A stretch of DNA of 6,658 bases. Origin: Phycisphaerae bacterium (GTDB lineage Bacteria > Planctomycetota > Phycisphaerae > SM23-33). This document shows, in pieces, positions 1 through 6,200 of this stretch (position 1 is its first letter; each line of letters starts with the position of its first letter). The position numbers and the translations under genes are program-made. The stretch lies in contig DAOVQV010000085.1 of NCBI GenBank assembly GCA_030628445.1, forward strand, positions 1 through 6,658, given 5' to 3'. The notes beneath the pieces are model-generated. The model worked only from the letters and a program-made list of their open reading frames with translations, was not told where the DNA came from and did not search any database.

Positions 1-1
1 A

Positions 2-223
2 ATCGCCGACTTCCGAGCCGTGCACAAACAGCGCGAATTCGCTGCCGGGAGGCAGGGGGTTCTGGAGTTGTTGCGAAGGCGTCCTTGTTCGATAGTAGAT
101 ATCGCCGGTGGCCTCGGGATGCACCGAAACGAGGTAATCAAGTATCTGGAAGAGCTTAAAGCCGAGAACTTGATCGAGCAGCTCTCCACGGAAGGCAGCT
201 TGTTTTACAAAGCGAAGCCGTAG
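2..223 (+). CDS. C-terminal end of a protein with a winged-helix (HTH) domain, 5' truncated by window edge
   Basis: The frame is open from the first bases of the window (reading ...IADFRA before the GTG at position 20) to a TAG at 221-223. The GTG is therefore probably internal, and only about 73 C-terminal residues are visible. They form a compact winged-helix pattern: a first helix (GVLELLRRRP), a second helix (SIVDIAGGLGM), a recognition-type helix (HRNEVIKYLEELKAENLIEQL) and a short wing with FYKAKP at the end. The NEVIKYLEEL and 'NLIE' pattern is typical of small DNA-binding or protein-binding winged helices. From memory, a similar tail (RRRPCTxxDIAxGLGxHxNEVxKYL) occurs at the C-terminus of some radical SAM proteins related to COG0731. 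No catalytic part is in the window, so that assignment is a guess. The alternative is a small stand-alone regulator starting at GTG 20, but no clear Shine-Dalgarno sequence precedes that codon. Confidence is high that this is coding and low on its function. Confidence -1.
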   Translation: MADFRAVHKQREFAAGRQGVLELLRRRPCSIVDIAGGLGMHRNEVIKYLEELKAENLIEQLSTEGSLFYKAKP

Positions 224-229
224 CGGCTT
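215..229. terminator. Short perfect inverted repeat at the convergent gene ends
   Basis: AAGCCG (215-220) pairs exactly with CGGCTT (224-229) around a 3-base loop that is the TAG stop codon of the left-edge gene. The stem is only 6 bp. It is followed by no T-run on the plus strand, and only by a weak CGCTTTGT on the minus strand. It sits at the junction of two convergent genes (stop codons at 221-223 and 279-281), where a shared terminator is expected. The structure is seen directly; the terminator role is inference, and it does not look like a canonical intrinsic terminator. The remainder of the 55-base gap (224-278) shows no other clear element. Confidence -1.
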
Positions 230-278
230 GACTGTGAGAGGCGGCGTTGGTAATGAGCGTCGGAGCAACCCGTCGAGT

Positions 279-3200
279 CTATTTAAGTTTGCCGAGGAGC
301 TTCTTTTTCAGGGGACTGGCGAGCAAATCCCCGAGACTCGCGAGGTCCGCTTCGGTAGGATCTGATGTCAGGTCGCCCTGTCCGTCGCCGCCATCGGAAA
401 CCGCGCTCGACGACGCAACGACGGGTGCGCCCGAGATTCCGTTGTCGAAATCGCTCAAGTACGACGACGAAATCGGTTCGGCGGACTGGGCAAGTTCAGT
501 GTAAGTGATACTGCTGGAGGTTTGCGGACCGGTCCCGAACTTATCCTTCCGCATTCCGCCGATGTTTCCGGGTTGCGGATCGCCCGGTCCGCCGGTCTGG
601 TCCGCCCAGTCGGGGTTACCGCGATCCTTCTGCAGGACCAAGCCCAGCTCGCCGTAGGGTTCGCCGTTTCGGGTCGCATCTGTGCCGAGCGTCTGGTCCG
701 CACCGTCGGCCTCGGACAGGGCGTAAAGGAATTCGGGGATTCGCGGCATAAGCGCCCGGTTGACGGTGAAGGCTCCGAAGGGCCCGAACGGGACGACGTA
801 GCTGTTGAACTCGCCCGCCCAGTCGACCAGACGGTCCGCCCCGGTGTTGGCGATGAGAACGTCTCTTCCGCCCCCGCCGTACGCGATGTCCGCATCGGCG
901 AACGGATCGGGATCGGGTTGAGTGTTGGCTCCGCCGAGGGTATCGAGGTTGTCGTCCGCGTTCAGCAGGTCAGATCCCAACCCGCCGTAAATGTGATCCT
1001 CGTTCGTCCCGCCCACCAACCAGTCGTTTCCGAGATCTCCGAAGATCACATCGCGCCCGTCGTCGATCTTCGCTCCTTCGGGATCGGCCGCCTCGAAGTT
1101 GAGTGCGTGGTTCTCGACCTTCGACCACGGGTCGTTCTCGTTGTAATCGGTGAACTCACCAACGACTTCGTCGAACAAGATTGCGGTTGGTGCGACGATC
1201 GGATCGGGTATGGATATCCCGAACCGCCCGGCGGCGGCGTCATAAAACGCGGCGATGGCTTCGGCCCCACTGAGGGCGTCGTCGCCCGCTTGACCGTGCA
1301 TAAAGTCGTCGCCCAATCCGCCGTACATCACATCCTTCCCTCCCAGGTCGAACGGTTCGAGATCGACGGACTTCTTCAACCGCCCCGCCTCGTGGATCGT
1401 CGCCAGGAAGTGATTCGCCGGGGTATTAATAGTCTGCTCGGTGGTCGGTTCCAGCCGGTACAGCGGTTCTGATAACCCGTTGCGGGCGGTCTGAATCTTC
1501 CCGTCATCGCCCAGAATCCCGTCATGCCCGCTTCCCCCGGAGATCCAGTCATCCCCGTTACCTCCGTACAGGTCGTCGTCCTGGGCGTCACCGAAGAGTA
1601 TGTCGTTACCGGCCATTCCGTGGATAACATCATCACCGCTCTCACCGTGGATCAGATCGCCCGTCCCGATATCGGCCGCCCCGTACCCGGGCGTGTAATC
1701 CAGAAGATCGTACGCGCTGGCGACGATGCGAATCGCACCTGCATACGTGTCGTAGTTGAAACTCAGTAAGGCTCCGCCCAACACCGGGCGGTAGATAATC
1801 CCGTTATCACCCAGGATTACATCGGCGTCGCGCGCGTGGGCGTCGTCGCTCAGATCGCCCATTGTGTTGCGAGCAGCCGCCGTTCCGGAACCGCCGAAGA
1901 TCCAGTCACTGCCGTCCGGCCGCTGGGTCGGGGCGGACAAACCGAACAAGTCACTGCTGCCCCCAATAATGTCGTCCTGCCCCTGATTACCGAAGATCAA
2001 ATCGTTTCCGCCGTTACCCTCTATGTAGTCATCTCCGTCGTCAGGTCCATCCATACTCGGGTCGGCCGCGCTGACGAATTCGGCGATCGAGGCGTCGCCC
2101 TGCACCACGTCGTCTCCGAGCTGGGCGAAGATCACGTCGTCGTTTGGACCACCGGCGATATAGTCCCCTCCGAAGGTCGCGGCGGGGGGTGAATCGCTGT
2201 GATCGAGCAGCGTGATGTCGCGCCCCGCTGCACCGCGCGGATCGCTCTGGTGTTCAGGACCGACATCCGCCGAACCGTCATCCGCGTAAAGCGTCGTTCC
2301 GTTGAGTATCCTGAAGCGCGGGCTAACCGCATCGCCGCGCCTTAGAATGACCGCGTTGTCGCCCGCGATGGCGTCATTGCCCGCCCCGCCATCGATGGAA
2401 TCACCGCCGTCGTGCCCGCCGGAAACATTGTGTCCGCCGATCAGATCGTCGTGTTCGGACCCGCCGTAGATCGTGTCAGCTCCCTGCTGACCGAGGATTA
2501 TGTCGTCCCCGCCGTCCCCGTATAGCTCGTCGGACCCGCCGCCCTGCGTGTCCTGCGTGTAGATAGCAGTGAAGGTGAAGGGATCGTTCTGCATCGCCAG
2601 CGGAAGCAACGTCGCGTCGATTTCTCCGGAAACAATACCGTGATCACCGAATATCAGGTCGTTGCCCTGCCCGCCGTGGACCGTATCGCCGGCTGTGCCC
2701 GCCAGAACGATGTCGTTGCCGGCCCCGGCGTCGATAATGTCGCCGCCACCGATGTTCGGCTCGGCGACGGATATTTGATCGATATCCGAGGGGTCGCCGT
2801 CGTCGATCGTGTAGTCCACAAAGCCGTTATCGCCGATGATGACGTCGTTCTCGGCACCGCCGGAAATGTTATCCCCAGCGACACCGCCCAGGATAACGTC
2901 CCGGTCCGTCCCGCCGGAAATCGTATCGGGACCGCCGATCGCCGGGTCGGTCGTTTCGATCCGCTCGATCACACCTCCGGTGAGCAGGATCCGGCCGCTG
3001 TCGCCTATAATGACGTCGTTCCCTGCATTACCGGCGATGGTGTCGCCGCCGAATCCTCCGAGAATCAAATCGTCGGCGTCACCGCCCTCGATTGCATCAT
3101 CACCACCCACGCCTGGCAGATCGACCCGGATGCGATCAACGGTGCCCAGATCGCTGTCGATATCCAGACGGATGATCCCGACATCACCGAGCAGAACGTC

Positions 3201-6200
3201 CCGGCCGGATCCGCCGATGATCGTGTCGTTCCCCGCTCCTGCGAAAATCAGGTCGTCTCCGCCGAACACGACGTCCTGACCGCCAAAGGCGGCGTGCGCA
3301 TTGGCATTGGCACTGATTGTGTCGTCGCCGCCAAGATGGGGATTGACGGTCCACGCGGATGCGAGGGCGCCTACCTCGGTGAGAACGCCCGTCGTCCCAC
3401 CATCCTGGGTGATAACCCCGTGATCGCCGAAGACAATGTCCTGCCCGTCACCGGGGTTGATGATGTCGTTACCGGTATCGTCAAAATCGTCCTCCCCGGG
3501 AAGGCCGGTAAATACGATGCTCGTGATGCGAATGTTGCGGTCCACATCGAACCCGCTGTCGCCCAGGATCAGGTCGTTTCCGGACCCGCCGCCAAGCACA
3601 TCGTCGCCACTTCCGCCTGCGACCCGGTCCTCACCGGCCCCGCCCAGGATCGTATCGTTACCTACCCCGCCGTAATAGGTCGCCCCGAGGCCCGCAGCCG
3701 AAGCGTCAATCGTATCGTCCCCGCCGAGGCCCCGATGGGTGTCGCCGGCGGCAGTATCACCGTACATAACCAGCATCGCTCCCGGCGCGTCCGCAGCGCT
3801 GACGTTGAAAGTATCGTCTCCGGCGTGCCCGCGAACGACCGTGATTGCATCCGAAGCTACGCTTTGAACATCCAACGTCTCATTGCCCGAACCAAGCTGC
3901 AGCTCGATGATCTCGACGGTTCCGTAGGTGATCCCCTGCGGGATCGTCTCGAAGATACCCGCAGAGGTCTCAAGCACCAGGTCGCCGCCCATTCCAAGTC
4001 CCGACAGGTTGGTGCCGGTCAGAACGCCGCTGTCATCGGCGACGGCGTCGATATCGACGATGTCCAGTACATCAACGTCGCCCGGGGCCTCTTGGGCGGA
4101 GTGGACTGCGCTGCCGGATCCGCCCCCCGCGGTGTCGCTCTCGGTGGGAAGCATGACCGGAACCGGAATCCCGAAGATGCTGACGTCGCCCCCAGCACCC
4201 TCGATAAACAACGGCCCGCCGATGCCCGTAAGCGTGCGAAGCTGCTTTGCGAAGCCTTGGGCGGCGGGATCATCTTCAACCGCGTCGTCGATCCCCCAGA
4301 CGCTCACCACTTGCGGGGTGTCCCAGTTGGCGGGGGTAAAGGTCAGCGCCGTCGCACTCGTCGAGACCTGTACGTCGCCCGGGCCGCCACTCGTCGTGGG
4401 TGTGGGTATCGCTTGAACCTCGACGGTAACCGTACCGGCCGGCTGCTGTGTGAGCTGCACCGTGTAGGTGTCGCTGGTCCCGCCTTCGAGGACATCGGTG
4501 GAACCATCGGTCGGTGTTACGATCACGCCCGGAGCGTCGTTATCGAAGATGTTTACCTCCACAGCGCCGATCGTGATGGCGTCGAAGGAGGTGTCCCGAC
4601 CCGCCGCGCCGGTCAAAACGCTGTGGCCGATCCGCAGGACCTGCGGACCTTCAATAAGCACATCATCGCTCGCCGAAACGCTCACCGCCACCCCGGTGTT
4701 CCAGTTGCTGTCGTCCAGCGTGACGGTGGTCTGGGACAGGGCGAGCCCCGAATCGCCATCAAGCTGAATGCTCACCGGACCGCTGGGGGCGTGCGTCAGC
4801 GAGAGAATGTAAGTATCAGTGAACCCGCCTTCCAGGACGTCGGTTGACACACCGCTGGGCGTGACGATTACCCCCGCGCTATCGTTATCGATGATCTGGA
4901 CCGGTACGCTGCGGATCGCCAGGGCGTGGTAACTGCTATCAGCGCTGATCACGCTGTGCATGATTGGGAGGACTTCGGTCTGCTCGCCCAGCGTATCGTT
5001 TACGGCGTGCACCGTCACCGTCTGAGGCGTATTCCAGTTGGCGGGGGTAAACACCAGCGTCAGCGCCGATGCGGGCGTCCCGCCGCCCGTGCTCACCCGC
5101 AGCGCCGCTCCGCCCAGATTCGTCACCTCCGGAGGCAGGATGGGCGTGGAGACGGTAACCGTAACGTTCGCGGTCGGTGCGCGCGACAGGCGAATGCTGT
5201 AGGAATCCGTCAGGCCGTTCTCGCTGATGCGCGTCTGCCCGCCCGACTCGATCAGAACAACGTCGCTGGCGTCATTGTCTGTAACATTGACGTCCAGCCC
5301 AACGATGGTCACCTCGTCGTAGGCGGGGTCGCGATCCACGATGGCGGTGTCGATGGTGTGATCGATGAGGCCCGTATGCCCGCGGAGGTCGTTGGCGACG
5401 ACGACCGGGGCGTTCTCGCCCACGTAGAAGTGGTCGGACCCGGCTCCCCCGAAGATGCTCGTCTTCACCGCCGCACTGGTGCTGAGGACGTATATCTCGT
5501 CGTCACCGTCGCCTGCGTGCAGTTCAACTGATTCGACCCCGACGTAGGCGACGAACAGTCCCGCCCCGTACACGCCTTGGTAGGTCACAACGAAGCGATC
5601 GCCGAACTCGGTCCCGAGCACGCGGACGATGTCCAACCCGTCACCGCCGTTGATGCTCACCGGAGCGTTGATCGCGTACTCGATCACGTCCGCTCCCTCG
5701 CCACCGTCAACCTGAGTCTGCTGCTGGTTCGGATCCATCTGACCGGTCTGGGCCAAAGCGAACGCTCTGACGGTGAAGGTGTCGTTGTCCGCCCCGCCGT
5801 TGAGGCTCACCGGTGCGAGGTTGCGGAAGACGACGAACTCATCCTCTCCCGCTCCGCCGTTGGCGGTCAGCGGCAGCGAGGCCCCGTTGGTCAGATACCC
5901 AACCGTCGTGTGTGTGGTCACAATTTCATCCCCGCCGGCGACGTGCGGCGGGAGGCGATCGGCGTTGAATACCTGGCCGATCTGGAACGTGTCGTTTCCT
6001 GCCCCGCCGTTGAGTGTCGTGGTTGCGGAGTTATCGTCGCCGGCGAAATGGTCGTTACCGCCAAGTCCGTTGAGTACGATTCCTTCGTTGAGGTTCTGGT
6101 CGTAATTGATGCGCTCAGCGGTATCGAACGTCCCGTCCTGGTCCGTGTCGACGAGGACCGCCGCGAAATTCGCTCGCAGCAGGAACTGATCGGGGTCGGC

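Larger units (their letters stand above)
4275..5279 (-). repeat. Three tandem Calx-beta-like Ig-fold repeats bounded by DND motifs, the third incomplete
   Basis: DND occurs at residues 440-442, 570-572 and 685-687 and marks the starts of three units (440-572, 570-687, 685 to about 774). Each begins DND..xVxxx...(V/I)(L/S)E(G/N)G.(T/S)D(T/S)Y, continues with a strand pattern SL(T/S)xAP or QLTQQPAGTVTV, and then has a 'NW(N/D)T' block. In units 1 and 3 that block is FTPANW(N/D)TPQxV(T/S)V, followed by an acidic (N/D)D. Units 1 and 2 then carry a 'HSVxxxxxSY/SF' segment leading to the next DND. Unit 3 stops after GIDDAVEDD and never reaches a closing DND. The pattern resembles Calx-beta and related extracellular Ca2+-binding Ig folds, in which acidic inter-domain residues bind Ca2+ and stiffen the chain. 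The domain family is assigned by pattern only; a related Ig-fold family could be the correct name. Confidence -1.

Noticed and set aside
247..504. An 85-codon plus-strand frame starting in the intergenic gap
   Set aside because: It overlaps the 3' end of the giant gene almost entirely. Its translation is Ser/Pro/Arg-rich low complexity without a domain, and no Shine-Dalgarno is evident.
522..1472. A 316-codon open frame on the plus strand
   Set aside because: Same antisense register as the frame at 2640-4847; no domain, and it covers the conserved end domain of the real gene.
2550..3800. The recurring GC-rich motifs as a CRISPR array or DNA-level tandem repeat
   Set aside because: The periodicity is at protein level (GGxGxDxI). 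The nucleotide copies are divergent and unit lengths vary, with no constant repeat separated by uniform spacers.
2640..4847. A 735-codon open frame on the plus strand
   Set aside because: It lies in exact antisense register to the giant gene. Stops there would need TTA, CTA or TCA in the sense strand, which are rare in this GC-rich, Asp/Gly-rich gene. The translation shows no recognisable domain and mirrors the repeat composition.
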